From Nitrospira sp. (lineage in GTDB: Bacteria; Nitrospirota; Nitrospiria; Nitrospirales; Nitrospiraceae): a DNA stretch of 64,000 nt. The notes beneath the pieces were generated by a model. That model was not told the origin of the DNA. It saw only the letters and a list, made by a program, of their open reading frames with translations, and ran no database searches. Every line of letters starts with the position of its first letter. The first letter of the stretch is position 1. Location of the stretch: positions 1 to 64,000 of the forward strand of contig JADJXO010000006.1 of the NCBI GenBank assembly GCA_016715825.1, in the 5' to 3' direction. The translations under genes and the position numbers were made by a program. Shown here piece after piece: positions 16,787 to 25,105 of the stretch.

Positions 16787-17821
16787 TCATGAGTCCTCCG
16801 CCAAGCGGCATTGCCCCTGATCATAATGGTCGGGCACCTGTGTGACTTCGAGCGGTAACCCTTCCGCGGTGGCTCGCCTGGTGGGGGCGTATTCTTCATC
16901 GATCCAGCGCGTTCGCATCTGGGTCAATCGTCCAGATTCCTCGAGCCGAAAGAGCAGGTTGTTGAGGAACCATTGTAATTGCCGATGCTCCTCGTTCGTG
17001 ACGATGGAGAGGTCTGCGTGGGTCAGCAGCAAGGGGGTGCCGTCGGTGCGTGTCAGGAGGTGCCAGTCCTGCCAGACCCGCTTCGTCACGTACTCCAGAA
17101 TGGAATGTTCCGAGAGGATGACATCGATCGCGGGGTCTTTGGTTTCAATAGCAGCCGGAATCGAATCACAGATGACCAGGCGAATGCGGTTGAGGTTGGC
17201 TTGAGCGTAGAGGTGAGCGGATCTCCCTTTTTGGACGGCCACCGTCAACCCGGCAAAGCTTTCTTGAACAGCGGCAAGGGAGTTCCGATTCCTCTCTTGG
17301 GTTCGGAATTGAGCCCACAGGCGCTCGGACACGTTGGGCCGTTGGATGATAGCAGCGATTCCGTCATTGCGGAAATAGGGAGCTGAAAACCACAAGCCCG
17401 TCGGCCTTGTCCCGGGAACGGTCCCGCTCACGGACGAAACAAATAGATCGAGCTGCCCCTCACTCATCCGAATGAACAAATCGGGAAAGCGGGTGACATG
17501 CAAGGTTGGAACGATCGGATGTGCGCTGTGACAGTGTACGGTCAATGCGTCGGCCACTTCCCGGATCAATTCAATATCCAAACCGGTGACCCGAATGCCC
17601 GCATCGGTGTACACCGCAGGGAAAATGAACGGGCGAAACGGTTCTACGGCGATCCCCACACGCAATCGTTCACGGGCACAGATGGAGGACAGCTCATCAC
17701 GGTTCAGCGGCCGTATGGTCGTCACCGCATCGTAGATCAGTCCGCAGCCCTGCAACAGCAGCATGCCCACGAGGCAGATGCTCCAGCCTTGCCAGCCGAC
17801 AAGCTTCCGTTTCTCACTCAT
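16787..17821 (-). CDS. Extracellular solute-binding protein family 3, lipoprotein
   Basis: A 344-residue periplasmic binding protein. The N-terminus is a lipoprotein signal (LVGMLLLQGCGLIYD, lipobox LLQGC). The mature part has RLRVGIAVEPFRPF, GLDIELIREVADAL and GQLDLFVSSVSGT, typical of SBP_bac_3 amino-acid binding proteins. No ABC permease or ATPase is nearby, so it more likely delivers a ligand signal than feeds a transporter. It lies between an outer-membrane barrel gene (upstream, 49 nt) and the heme protein gene (downstream, 16 nt), all on the minus strand. Ligand unknown. Confidence 0.82.
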   Translation of the reverse strand: MSEKRKLVGWQGWSICLVGMLLLQGCGLIYDAVTTIRPLNRDELSSICARERLRVGIAVEPFRPFIFPAVYTDAGIRVTGLDIELIREVADALTVHCHSAHPIVPTLHVTRFPDLFIRMSEGQLDLFVSSVSGTVPGTRPTGLWFSAPYFRNDGIAAIIQRPNVSERLWAQFRTQERNRNSLAAVQESFAGLTVAVQKGRSAHLYAQANLNRIRLVICDSIPAAIETKDPAIDVILSEHSILEYVTKRVWQDWHLLTRTDGTPLLLTHADLSIVTNEEHRQLQWFLNNLLFRLEESGRLTQMRTRWIDEEYAPTRRATAEGLPLEVTQVPDHYDQGQCRLAEDS

Positions 17822-17870
17822 GTGAGGGACTCATCTGGGCTGTCCGATCAATGCCATGGCGCGTGCCCCA

Positions 17871-18476
17871 TCACAGTCTGATTCCGATCGTGAACAACCA
17901 TTGTTCTGAGAGATCGGACAGGCCTTTAAAGTGGATTTCAAACCGAGTGTACTGGAGTCCCATGTCGACTGAAAACCCACGAGCGACCGGAAATCGCACG
18001 CCTACCTGTCCGCCATAGAGATACCCCGGGGAATCGGCGTCTCGGCCTGGAAGCGTGCCACCGAACAAGGCTCCGACGTAGGGTACCGCTCGATCTTCCA
18101 GTGGGCCGAAGAGGACATGCCGAATGACTCGATTGATCGGTGCGGTCTTGGGAAAATCGAGCACGTCGATGAAATTGTTCCAACGGGGGTTTAGGAACAA
18201 GGAATGTTGGTCCGTCACGAACGCAGGAGTATGGTGGCTGTAGTATTGATAGACCGTCCGCATCTCCAGAGGTCCGTATCGCAGGGCGGTGATGCCTACC
18301 TGAGCCGCGATGACTCTGGTTTTCGGTGCAAAAGTGCGCTGGTTGAACGAGATATCGAAGTTCAGGGGACGGAGCGGGAGAATATCGAGCACCGCCTCTT
18401 GCCCCGCTGCTGCTGGCGGCAGCGCCAGGGCGAGAATGACTGTACCGAGTAGGAGACGAGAGATGGGCGTGCTCAG
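17871..18476 (-). CDS. Outer-membrane beta-barrel protein, probable CTG start
   Basis: From GTG 18392 the frame encodes alternating amphipathic strands (LRYGPLEMRTVYQYYS, GYLYGGQVGVRFPV, FSVDMGLQYTRFEI) ending in LFTIGIRL, as in outer-membrane barrels. Such a protein needs a signal peptide, and one is encoded upstream in frame: LLSTPISRLLLGTVILALAL then PPAAAGQEA. Between that and the next upstream stop there is no ATG, GTG or TTG. AGAGAGGT sits 6 nt before a CTG at 18476, which is therefore the likely start. The exact family is not recognised; a small lipid-A-modifying or MipA-like barrel is possible. First gene of the cluster with the solute-binding and heme proteins. Confidence 0.65.
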   Translation of the reverse strand: MSTPISRLLLGTVILALALPPAAAGQEAVLDILPLRPLNFDISFNQRTFAPKTRVIAAQVGITALRYGPLEMRTVYQYYSHHTPAFVTDQHSLFLNPRWNNFIDVLDFPKTAPINRVIRHVLFGPLEDRAVPYVGALFGGTLPGRDADSPGYLYGGQVGVRFPVARGFSVDMGLQYTRFEIHFKGLSDLSEQWLFTIGIRL

Positions 18477-18801
18477 GAGCGTACCTCTCTTGCGACCGTC
18501 GTTCCAGTCATTTCAAGCCCTGTACAGGCACATTGTAACGCAACATCTCTTCGTTTGCAGAGCACCGGGCTGCACTGTTGGCTTATGGCGAGGGAGCCTC
18601 TATCGCCGAGTCACGAGAAGAAGCGTACAGTGTTGGGCAGGAGTCGTGTAGGCTATTGTCTTCGCAGACGTCCGGCTGGAAGGCAGTCGGCTGTGCCAGT
18701 TCGACACAGGTCGTCGCATATATGGGCAGGCCTGGGCCGGTACGAGGCCCTGATAAAAGAGGCTGTGGGGACGGGTTCGCTATGCTAAAATCCGCCTTCT
18801 T
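18477..18801. other. Intergenic region upstream of tRNA-Leu
   Basis: About 325 bp with no gene I can support. A rightward frame (about 18555-18800) reads AYGEGASIAESREEAYSVGQ and has cysteines that look protein-like. It lacks a normal start and runs into the tRNA, so it may be a decayed fragment of a secreted protein gene. The right end should contain the tRNA promoter. Confidence 0.45.
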
Positions 18802-18891
18802 GCCGGAGTGGCGGAATAGGCAGACGCAAGGGACTTAAAATCCCTCGGACTCACAAGGTCCGTACCGGTTCGATCCCGGTCTCCGGCACCA
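18802..18891 (+). tRNA. tRNA-Leu (UAA)
   Basis: The acceptor stem GCCGGAG pairs with CTCCGGC, followed by A and an encoded CCA. The anticodon stem AGGGA/TCCCT encloses loop CTTAAAA, giving anticodon TAA. The long variable arm (about CGGACTCACAAGGTCCG) is that of a class II leucine tRNA. The T arm ACCGG-TTCGATC-CCGGT is intact. It decodes UUA/UUG. Confidence 0.97.
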
Positions 18892-18965
18892 GGTTCAGCG
18901 CGTAAAGACGAGTCAACCAGGCCTCGTCTGGTTTTTTGACCTTCAACGTACCGAAAGAGGGATTC

Positions 18966-19214
18966 ATGATTGGCAAGAAAGGAATGATCATTATCGCGAG
19001 CGCGGTTCTAGGGGTTGCAGCCCTTATCGGGGGGGCATGGATTGTGACCGCGCCACCGGACAACGTCGAACCTTGGAAGGAGAAGCAATGTAAGGAATAC
19101 GTGGAAGAGTTGGACGCGCTTAATCGGTACAAAATGTTCTGGTCGTTTGTCCAACAACGCCTCGCGTTTAATGACTGTTTGAAAAAGGCGGATGAAAGCG
19201 GGCAGAAGCCGTAG
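18966..19214 (+). CDS. Small membrane-anchored hypothetical protein
   Basis: An 82-residue product starting at ATG 18966 with AGAGGG upstream; the longer frame from 18936 lacks an RBS. Residues 5-27 (KGMIIIASAVLGVAALIGGAW) form one transmembrane helix or uncleaved signal anchor. The rest is a soluble domain with two cysteines (KQCKEY, NDCLKK). No family recognised. Confidence 0.62.
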   Translation: MIGKKGMIIIASAVLGVAALIGGAWIVTAPPDNVEPWKEKQCKEYVEELDALNRYKMFWSFVQQRLAFNDCLKKADESGQKP

Positions 19215-19397
19215 ATCGGGCGAAGACTGATAGCCTCGGTTTTCTGTGCAGGGTACAGACCAGTTCTAGCTATCACATCGTAGTGCTTCACATCTAGGGA
19301 TGCTCATTAGTGATAATGGTTTGAGGCTAGCGCGGTCAGGCTGGAATGTTGTGGGCGGGAAGAAGTGATCGAGTATGGGAGTAGAAGTATGACTCCA

Positions 19398-19715
19398 TCA
19401 CAGAGCTACGCTTTCCTGTCCACACTTCCAACATTTCGAAAATTGGCTCTCGTGATGTTCCCCACATCCGGCGCATATCCAAGCGTCAGGGTTTGAGGGA
19501 TGCGAGATCAATTCTTCGTCGAGGACTTGCCGCGCCCGATAGGCGTCCTCGTCTTGGATGACCCAGAGTTCCGGGAAAATCTCTGCAAAGGGAATCTCTC
19601 CGGCAAGTCCGGATAACCGTTGATTCTTGATCATGCACCGGATGCCGGCCTGCTCAAGCCGCTCCTTGCGCATCTCGACGTCGATCAAATTCTGGGAGAC
19701 GAAGACTGTTCTCAT
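19398..19715 (-). CDS. DUF2007 domain protein with C-terminal zinc ribbon
   Basis: A 105-residue protein. The N-terminal part, RTVFVSQNLIDVEMRKERLE then AGIRCMIKN and ELWVIQDEDAYRARQVLDEE, is the DUF2007 ferredoxin-like signal-transducer domain. The C-terminus has CAGCGEHHESQFSKCWKCG, a four-cysteine zinc ribbon. The domain is related to PII-like regulators and a ligand is not known. No neighbour points to a pathway. Confidence 0.82.
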   Translation of the reverse strand: MRTVFVSQNLIDVEMRKERLEQAGIRCMIKNQRLSGLAGEIPFAEIFPELWVIQDEDAYRARQVLDEELISHPSNPDAWICAGCGEHHESQFSKCWKCGQESVAL

Positions 19716-20094
19716 TGAGAACTCTCCAAGATAGTTGAGCTTGGTTACGCCAGGCGTGGTCAGGTCCTGTGCTCGGACGGTCCAGCGTTTTGGTTCATCG
19801 CAAGGCTAACCCTCACACAACTTCACCAAACCGTCTGTTTGGCTCATAGTGGTCCTCCATGCATCATCTCCTGTGCTACACTTGGACCATGTCCAAAAGT
19901 TTTCACACGCCTCATTGTTTAACATGCGAGAATCACTTCAAGATTACAGAAAGGCTGCCACCTCTAAGGCGTTGGATGGCCGATCTACGCTTTTGGTCTC
20001 GTCATCATAGCTGTATTATGCAGCTACCCGTGCGCTGGTTTGGAGGGTAGCTTTATAGAAGCGTCGCTTGAACTTGTTTCACTAGCCGTGGGCA
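19716..20094. other. Intergenic region, no gene seen
   Basis: About 380 bp between two leftward genes. Its right part (19860-20050) is A/T-richer and has a short imperfect dyad AGCTGtattatgCAGCT near 20011. It should hold the promoter of the DUF2007 gene. No supported RNA or protein gene. Confidence 0.4.
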
Positions 20095-20352
20095 TCACTT
20101 CTTAAAAATCAGCCTTGGCTCCGTCATATCTCCCATCGACACCGCGACGAGTTCCCATCCAGCTGCGCCAAATTCGTTCAACTTGGTTTGCATATTCTGA
20201 GTGTCGGGAAGGACCTCGATGATCCGATACTGAAACCGTTTCGGCTCCTGCGCCTTGACGGCAAACGGTTGGCCCAGAAGGAGCACCATTCCTAAGGCCC
20301 CAAGGCTGAGAGTAGCTATCGCCCACGCGACTGAGATTCGTATGGTCAGCAT
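20095..20352 (-). CDS. DUF4177-like small exported protein
   Basis: An 85-residue protein with an N-terminal signal anchor (ISVAWAIATLSLGALGMVLL, residues 5-24). The soluble domain, FQYRIIEVLPDTQNMQTKLN then EFGAAGWELVAVSMG, ends in LIFKK. The EFGAAGWELV core is the DUF4177 signature (short beta-sheet domain). The start lies 24 nt after the polA stop, so it may be read through from polA. Function unknown. Confidence 0.75.
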   Translation of the reverse strand: MLTIRISVAWAIATLSLGALGMVLLLGQPFAVKAQEPKRFQYRIIEVLPDTQNMQTKLNEFGAAGWELVAVSMGDMTEPRLIFKK

Positions 20353-20376
20353 AGGTCACCTCATCTAGGTTGTGGA

Positions 20377-23031
20377 TCAAGGATGCGCAACTCGCCAGTT
20401 CTTCCCGATGCCTAAGTCAACTTTAAGCGGCACGGACAAGCCTAATCGTGTACCGACACCTTCCATTTCCTCCTTCACCAGCCGTGTTGCTTCCTCCAGG
20501 TCATGGTCTGGTACCTCGAAGATGAGTTCGTCGTGAACTTGGAGGATCATCTTCACGCGTGGTAGCTCTTCGTGGAGTTTCCTGTGCACGTTGATCATAG
20601 CTACTTTAATGAGGTCTGCGGCGGAACCTTGAATGGGGCTGTTCACTGCCATGCGTTCGCCGAAGCCACGTTGTGCTGGATCGCCACTTTGTAGCTCAGG
20701 AATCGGCCGTCGCCGGCCTAGGATGGTCGTGGTGTAGCCCTTCTCTCGGCCTTCGGCGATGTTCTGATCCATGAGGGCTCGCACCGCTGCAAATTTTTCG
20801 AAGAAGGTGTCGATATATTTCTTAGCCTCGGCCTGGGAGACGTTCAGGTTCTGTGACAGGCCAAATGGACTGATGCCGTAGACGATGCCAAAAACCACGG
20901 TCTTGGCGGCACGGCGCATATCTCTGGTGATTTGATTGGAAGGGAGGCCGAAGATCTCCATAGCCGTGGCCATGTGGATATCCTCTCCTTTTGTGAACAC
21001 ATCTAGCAAACGGGGATCGTGCGAAAGATGGGCAAGGATGCGTGGCTCGATCTGGCTGTAGTCTGCGCAGAGGAGTTCATGGCCCTTGGGGACAATAAAC
21101 GCTTCTCGGATGCGCAGGCCATACTCCCCTTTGACAGGGATATTTTGGAGATTAGGATCGGTGGATGAGAGGCGTCCGGTGGCGGCGACGGTCTGGTTCA
21201 AGGAGGTGTGGAGCCGTTTCGTCTCAGGTCTGACGAGTTCGGGTAGGGCATCGACGTAGGTCGACTTGAGCTTGCTGAGACTTCGGTAATTGAGAATTTG
21301 TGCGGGCAGCTCATGATGCGTGGCGAGTTGCGTCAAGGTATCTTCATCGGTAGAGTACCCGGTCTTTGTCTTGCGGATGGGCTTCAACCCGAGTTTGTCG
21401 AAGAGGACCGTCGCGAGTTGTTTGGGTGAATTGATGTTGAACTCGCCGCCGGCGATTCCGGCGATGGTCTCTATCATGCGATCGAGTTCTCGTTCGAGTT
21501 CCTGGCTCAATCCGTGGAGCCCTTCGACATCCAGGAGGAATCCATTCCGCTCGATGTCAGCCAAGATCGGCACAAGCGGCATTTCAACGTCGGTGAACAG
21601 CTTCCAGCTCCCTTGATCTCGTAACTGTTCTGTCAGGATCGGGCTGAGCTTCGGCAAGGTGCTTGCAGCAGTTGTTGCCGTTTCACGTGAACCGGTATCA
21701 GCCTCGAAGAGCGACCGTGTTCGGGCCTGCTCGTGGCTTCGCGAGCTCAATCGTTCCCCCAACCGTTCTACTGCAATTGTCTCAAGGCTATGGTCACGGC
21801 GATTCGGATTCAGTAAATAGTCCCCGACCATCGTGTCCATGTAGGGCGGGGCCAGGTTGACGCCGATTCGATGGAAGGCCAGCAGGGTGCTTTTGAGATC
21901 GTGCACAACTTTGGTCCTGTGTGTCTCGTGGAGGAGTGGGAGGATCGGTCGCATGAAGGTGTGCACATCGATCGGAATAAAGGCCGTTTGGCCTTCGGTG
22001 GAGAGGGCCAGGCCGAGCACGTCTGCGTGAACGCCTGGTTGGCCGGCCAACAAACAGTGCACGCCGAGCGGCGTCTTTTCCGATAAACTACTGACAAATT
22101 GTTGTGCCGTCGCTTCATCTTCGATGATGATGGCATGTGTCTTCGAGTCCGATTGCGTCGGCGATGCTTTGAGGCTCTTGAGCAGCGACGTGAATTCGAG
22201 CTCCCGCAGCAGCTCGGTCAAGTGCGGTTCATGTGGTGGTTGGATTCGGTAAGAGTCCGGATGAAATTGAACAGGACTCTCCGTATCGATCGTTGCGAGT
22301 TTCCGGCTGAGCCGCGCATTTTCTGTCTGATCAGTAAGGAGCGTCTTGATGCGAGCGGGTGCGACCTCGTCGAGGCGACGCAGTAGTTCCTCGATCGTGC
22401 CGAACTGCGTAATCAGCTTTATCGCGGTTTTCTCGCCGATTCCTTTTACGCCGGGAATGTTGTCGCTGGCATCTCCCATCAGTCCCATGACTTCGACTAC
22501 ACGTCCAGGCTCGACGCCGAACTTGGCAATACATTCCGACTCGCCCGACCATTTGTCTTTCACGGGATCATAGATGCGCACGTGGGGCGTCACAAGTTGG
22601 AGCATGTCCTTATCGCCCGTCACGATCACGATATCGTAGCCCGCGTGTTCTGCTTGTCGGGCCAACGTGCCGATCAGATCGTCCGCTTCATATCCAGCCT
22701 GCTTCACGGCCGGAATGTTCAGCGCCTCCACTGCCTGATGAATGTACGGAATCTGCGCTTGCATACCGTCCGGCATCGGCGGACGCTGTGCCTTATACTC
22801 CTTGAATTCCTCATGGCGGATTGTTGGGCCTTTTTCGTCAAAGGCGACCGCAAGACCGTCCGGCTTGTGTTCGCGAATAATCTTGAGGAGGGTCGTCAGG
22901 AATCCGTAGACGGCGTTGGTTTGGAGGCCTTTTGAATTGTTCAAGGCCGGTAGGGCGAAGAAGGCGCGATAGATATAGGCGCTGCCGTCGATCAGGTAGA
23001 GGGTTTTTCTTGACTCTATTGCATCAGACAT
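20377..23031 (-). CDS. polA: DNA polymerase I
   Basis: An 884-residue family A polymerase for Okazaki-fragment processing and repair. Residues 1-290 form the 5'-3' flap nuclease (YLIDGSAYIYRAFFALP, then YEADDLIGTLA and MGLMGDASDNIPGVKGIGEKTA). The polymerase part has motif A DYSQIEPRILAHLS, motif B RRAAKTVVFGIVYG and motif C VHDELIFEV. The middle 3'-5' exonuclease-like domain is present, but its catalytic acids look lost: the FDTE position reads VHCLLAG, the second motif reads VVHDLKST, and no YxxxD follows. Proofreading is therefore not expected, as in Taq-type enzymes. Motif A has Pro where Leu is usual after QIE. Confidence 0.97.
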   Translation of the reverse strand: MSDAIESRKTLYLIDGSAYIYRAFFALPALNNSKGLQTNAVYGFLTTLLKIIREHKPDGLAVAFDEKGPTIRHEEFKEYKAQRPPMPDGMQAQIPYIHQAVEALNIPAVKQAGYEADDLIGTLARQAEHAGYDIVIVTGDKDMLQLVTPHVRIYDPVKDKWSGESECIAKFGVEPGRVVEVMGLMGDASDNIPGVKGIGEKTAIKLITQFGTIEELLRRLDEVAPARIKTLLTDQTENARLSRKLATIDTESPVQFHPDSYRIQPPHEPHLTELLRELEFTSLLKSLKASPTQSDSKTHAIIIEDEATAQQFVSSLSEKTPLGVHCLLAGQPGVHADVLGLALSTEGQTAFIPIDVHTFMRPILPLLHETHRTKVVHDLKSTLLAFHRIGVNLAPPYMDTMVGDYLLNPNRRDHSLETIAVERLGERLSSRSHEQARTRSLFEADTGSRETATTAASTLPKLSPILTEQLRDQGSWKLFTDVEMPLVPILADIERNGFLLDVEGLHGLSQELERELDRMIETIAGIAGGEFNINSPKQLATVLFDKLGLKPIRKTKTGYSTDEDTLTQLATHHELPAQILNYRSLSKLKSTYVDALPELVRPETKRLHTSLNQTVAATGRLSSTDPNLQNIPVKGEYGLRIREAFIVPKGHELLCADYSQIEPRILAHLSHDPRLLDVFTKGEDIHMATAMEIFGLPSNQITRDMRRAAKTVVFGIVYGISPFGLSQNLNVSQAEAKKYIDTFFEKFAAVRALMDQNIAEGREKGYTTTILGRRRPIPELQSGDPAQRGFGERMAVNSPIQGSAADLIKVAMINVHRKLHEELPRVKMILQVHDELIFEVPDHDLEEATRLVKEEMEGVGTRLGLSVPLKVDLGIGKNWRVAHP

Positions 23032-23123
23032 GGAGGAAGTCTTTCCTCAGAGTTGGTGAATGTTCAGAAACAGGCGTTTACGGTTGTTGAGGCGTGATCG
23101 GGAAGAGTAAGGAGTTTGCACGT

Positions 23124-23555
23124 TCACGGTTGTGGCGCAATTGTGAGCGGTGGCTTGCCGAACTTCTGACGCATATTGTTGATGGTGTTCAGCACCGCCG
23201 GTTGGCCGATCATCCTCGCCTCTAACCTTCGCTTGCCCGGGAAATCCAGCATGGTTACACCGATCAACATTGTGAGAATGCCTTGGCCCGGTAAGAATAA
23301 CATGAGGAATCCGGCGAACAAAAAGATGGCTCCAACCACATTCTTTGCAAAGTGACCGAATAGTCGAAGTACTGGGTGGTGATTTTCCATCCAGCGGCGT
23401 GGAACCCGAGTGTCGAAAAAATCTGTTGGAAGCCGAACGAGGATGAACGGGATGGCGATCAGCGATCCGACAAAAAAGACGATCGAAAGCACCGTCAAGG
23501 TCACGAGCGTTTCAGTTGAGACGTACTGTTGAACCGTTGTTAGTAGCCAATCCAT
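23124..23555 (-). CDS. PGPGW-type transmembrane protein
   Basis: About 143 residues, starting at the ATG at 23555 (MDWLLTTVQQYV), which has AGGA 8 nt upstream; the frame reaches 23573. Two membrane regions (LTVLSIVFFVGSLIAIPFIL and VVGAIFLFAGFLMLF) flank a basic loop. The motif LPGQGILTMLIG corresponds to the PGPGW family signature. The C-terminal tail is basic and soluble. Function unknown. Confidence 0.72.
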   Translation of the reverse strand: MDWLLTTVQQYVSTETLVTLTVLSIVFFVGSLIAIPFILVRLPTDFFDTRVPRRWMENHHPVLRLFGHFAKNVVGAIFLFAGFLMLFLPGQGILTMLIGVTMLDFPGKRRLEARMIGQPAVLNTINNMRQKFGKPPLTIAPQP

Positions 23556-23707
23556 CGGGCGGCATCCTAGCATGGGCCTGCGCGCCCCTCAAGGCGAAGC
23601 AAATGCGAGGTCTCGTATTTACGCAGTTCGGTCTGGTCGCTATAATCATCGGGCCTGTAGCGGAGACAAGAGTCTCTAGTGTAGTGTCCTATGCGTTCCT
23701 TCACCTT

Positions 23708-23783
23708 CCGTTCATGGTGAGCCTATCGAACCATGAACGGAACAGCTTGCGGTTGTTCGCCCTTCGACAAGCTCAGGACGAAC
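23708..23783. repeat. REP-like composite palindromic element
   Basis: CCGTTCATGGT (23708-23718) and ACCATGAACGG (23730-23740) are perfect 11-bp inverted arms around an 11-nt loop. Fifteen bases later comes an imperfect dyad bounded by GTTCG and CGAAC, with core CCCTTCGACAAGCTCAGGA (23755-23783). The core is a very widespread intergenic repeat sequence in many proteobacteria and Nitrospira-like genomes (from memory). It lies in the 330-bp gap between divergent genes. Confidence 0.7.
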
Positions 23784-23885
23784 GAGTTAACCAAGAAATG
23801 TATGGGACGCTATACTTGCTGAAGTCGATGTGGCCGCTCCCGACTATAATCTCAATCTGAAAACCATGGCGCGGAAGAACTAGAC

Positions 23886-24305
23886 ATGTCGACCACACAG
23901 AAATTCGTCATCTTTGCTCACAATGCGACGTACGACAAGCTGCACCAAGTTGCGACACTTGGCATGACGGCTGCGGCGATGGGCAAGGACGTGATCGTTG
24001 TCTTGTTGTTCTGGACGATCAAAAAACTCGCCGAAGGCAAGATCGATCAGATTGATTTCCCGCCGGAATATGCCGGATCAGCCGAGGAGGTGACTCGACT
24101 GCTCAAAGAGAAGAAGGTGCCGAAGATTTCTGAAATGTTTCAGGATGCCAAGCAGGTCGGAAACCTTCGGCTCATCGCCTGCAGTGCAGGGTTGGAGTAT
24201 ATGGGCGTGGACACGGACGTGGTCGAAAAGAATGTCGATGAGGTTATGGGGCTACCGGCCATCCTTTCGCTGACGGCCGAGGCAGAAACGAAGCTGTTCA
24301 TCTGA
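23886..24305 (+). CDS. DsrE family protein
   Basis: A 139-residue DsrE/DsrF-like protein: KFVIFAHNATYDKLHQVATL, then AAMGKDVIVVLLFWTIKKLAEG and LRLIACSAGLEYMGV. The family forms Rossmann-like oligomers that pass sulfur or bind thiols, often using a cysteine; here the Cys of IACSAG is the candidate. A larger DsrE homologue with TusA lies at 26928-27731, so the window has two sulfur-relay modules. Followed by a dispersed inverted repeat. Confidence 0.85.
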   Translation: MSTTQKFVIFAHNATYDKLHQVATLGMTAAAMGKDVIVVLLFWTIKKLAEGKIDQIDFPPEYAGSAEEVTRLLKEKKVPKISEMFQDAKQVGNLRLIACSAGLEYMGVDTDVVEKNVDEVMGLPAILSLTAEAETKLFI

Positions 24306-24313
24306 ACGTCGTA

Positions 24314-24374
24314 CGTGAAGCGTCACTCCTACCTCGTTAAGAGATGACGTTCGGACGGCGCTTCACGAAATACG
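24314..24374. repeat. Dispersed inverted repeat, copy 2 (CGTGAAGCG...CGCTTCACGAAATACG)
   Basis: CGTGAAGCGT (24314-24323) and CGCTTCACGAAATACG (24359-24374) repeat the arms found at 7418-7492, again directly after a rightward gene. The spacer between arms differs in length (about 35 versus 50 nt) and sequence. It lies between convergent genes and could serve as a terminator. Confidence 0.6.
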
Positions 24375-24382
24375 TTTCACGT

Positions 24383-25042
24383 TTAACGGCTTTTTATGAC
24401 TCCTACTCGATCACACAGCCCGCTCAACTTGCATCCGCTACAGAGCGGCGAAACTGGAACGCACAGGTTTTGCCCATAGGGCACGAGGAGGTCGTTGTAG
24501 GTGATCCAGTACTGTTTGGGAAGCTTGCGCCTCAGGGCTTGTTCCGATTCTTCCGGAGTCTTCGTTTTGATGTAGCCCCACCGGTTACTGATGCGATGGA
24601 CATGCACATCGACACAAATTCCAGGCTTTTGAAATCCGACGGTGACGACCAGATTGGCGGTCTTCCTCCCAACTCCTGGGAGGGTCACCAACTCGTCGAT
24701 GGAGTCCGGCACCCTGCCTCCGTATTCATCGATCAGCTGATGGCAAATCTGATGAATTGATTTGGCCTTCGTTCGGTAGAATCCGACCGGATAGATCGCC
24801 CGTTCGATCTTTCTCAGGGGCAGCTTCAGCATTGATGTCGGTGTGTGTGCCAGGGCAAACAGTCGATCACTGGCTTCCCTAGTAGTCTTGTCTTTAGTGC
24901 GAAGACTGAGGAGACAGGAGATGAGGATCAGAAATGGATCTCGATTGGATTGCTTGGCGACGACGCCGAGGACCGGTTCTTGCCATCGGCGAACCTCTTG
25001 CCTGACAAGCCGGATCGCCTCGTGGATTTCATCTCGGCGCAT
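24383..25042 (-). CDS. nth: Endonuclease III (HhH-GPD DNA glycosylase/AP lyase)
   Basis: A 219-residue base-excision repair enzyme that removes oxidised pyrimidines. The helix-hairpin-helix is LVTLPGVGRKTANLVV, with the catalytic Lys in GRKTA, and VDVHVHRISNRWG supplies the catalytic Asp. The C-terminus has the 4Fe-4S pattern C-x6-C-x2-C-x5-C (CVPVSPLCSGCKLSGLC). Length is normal. The substrate-pocket segment LLSLRTKDKTT differs from the E. coli LSAQATD form, as in archaeal-type Nth. It is encoded 63 nt downstream of rpsU on the same strand. Confidence 0.93.
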   Translation of the reverse strand: MRRDEIHEAIRLVRQEVRRWQEPVLGVVAKQSNRDPFLILISCLLSLRTKDKTTREASDRLFALAHTPTSMLKLPLRKIERAIYPVGFYRTKAKSIHQICHQLIDEYGGRVPDSIDELVTLPGVGRKTANLVVTVGFQKPGICVDVHVHRISNRWGYIKTKTPEESEQALRRKLPKQYWITYNDLLVPYGQNLCVPVSPLCSGCKLSGLCDRVGVIKSR

Positions 25043-25105
25043 CAGACTTGGATCAAAACAAGAAGGAGGATAACCGAGGGGGATACGAACACGGTCGGGA
25101 TAGGG

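Noticed and set aside
18555..18838. Rightward frames upstream of and into tRNA-Leu, one reading AYGEGASIAESREEAYSVGQ
   Set aside because: No normal start codon or RBS, and the frames run into the tRNA. At most a decayed remnant.
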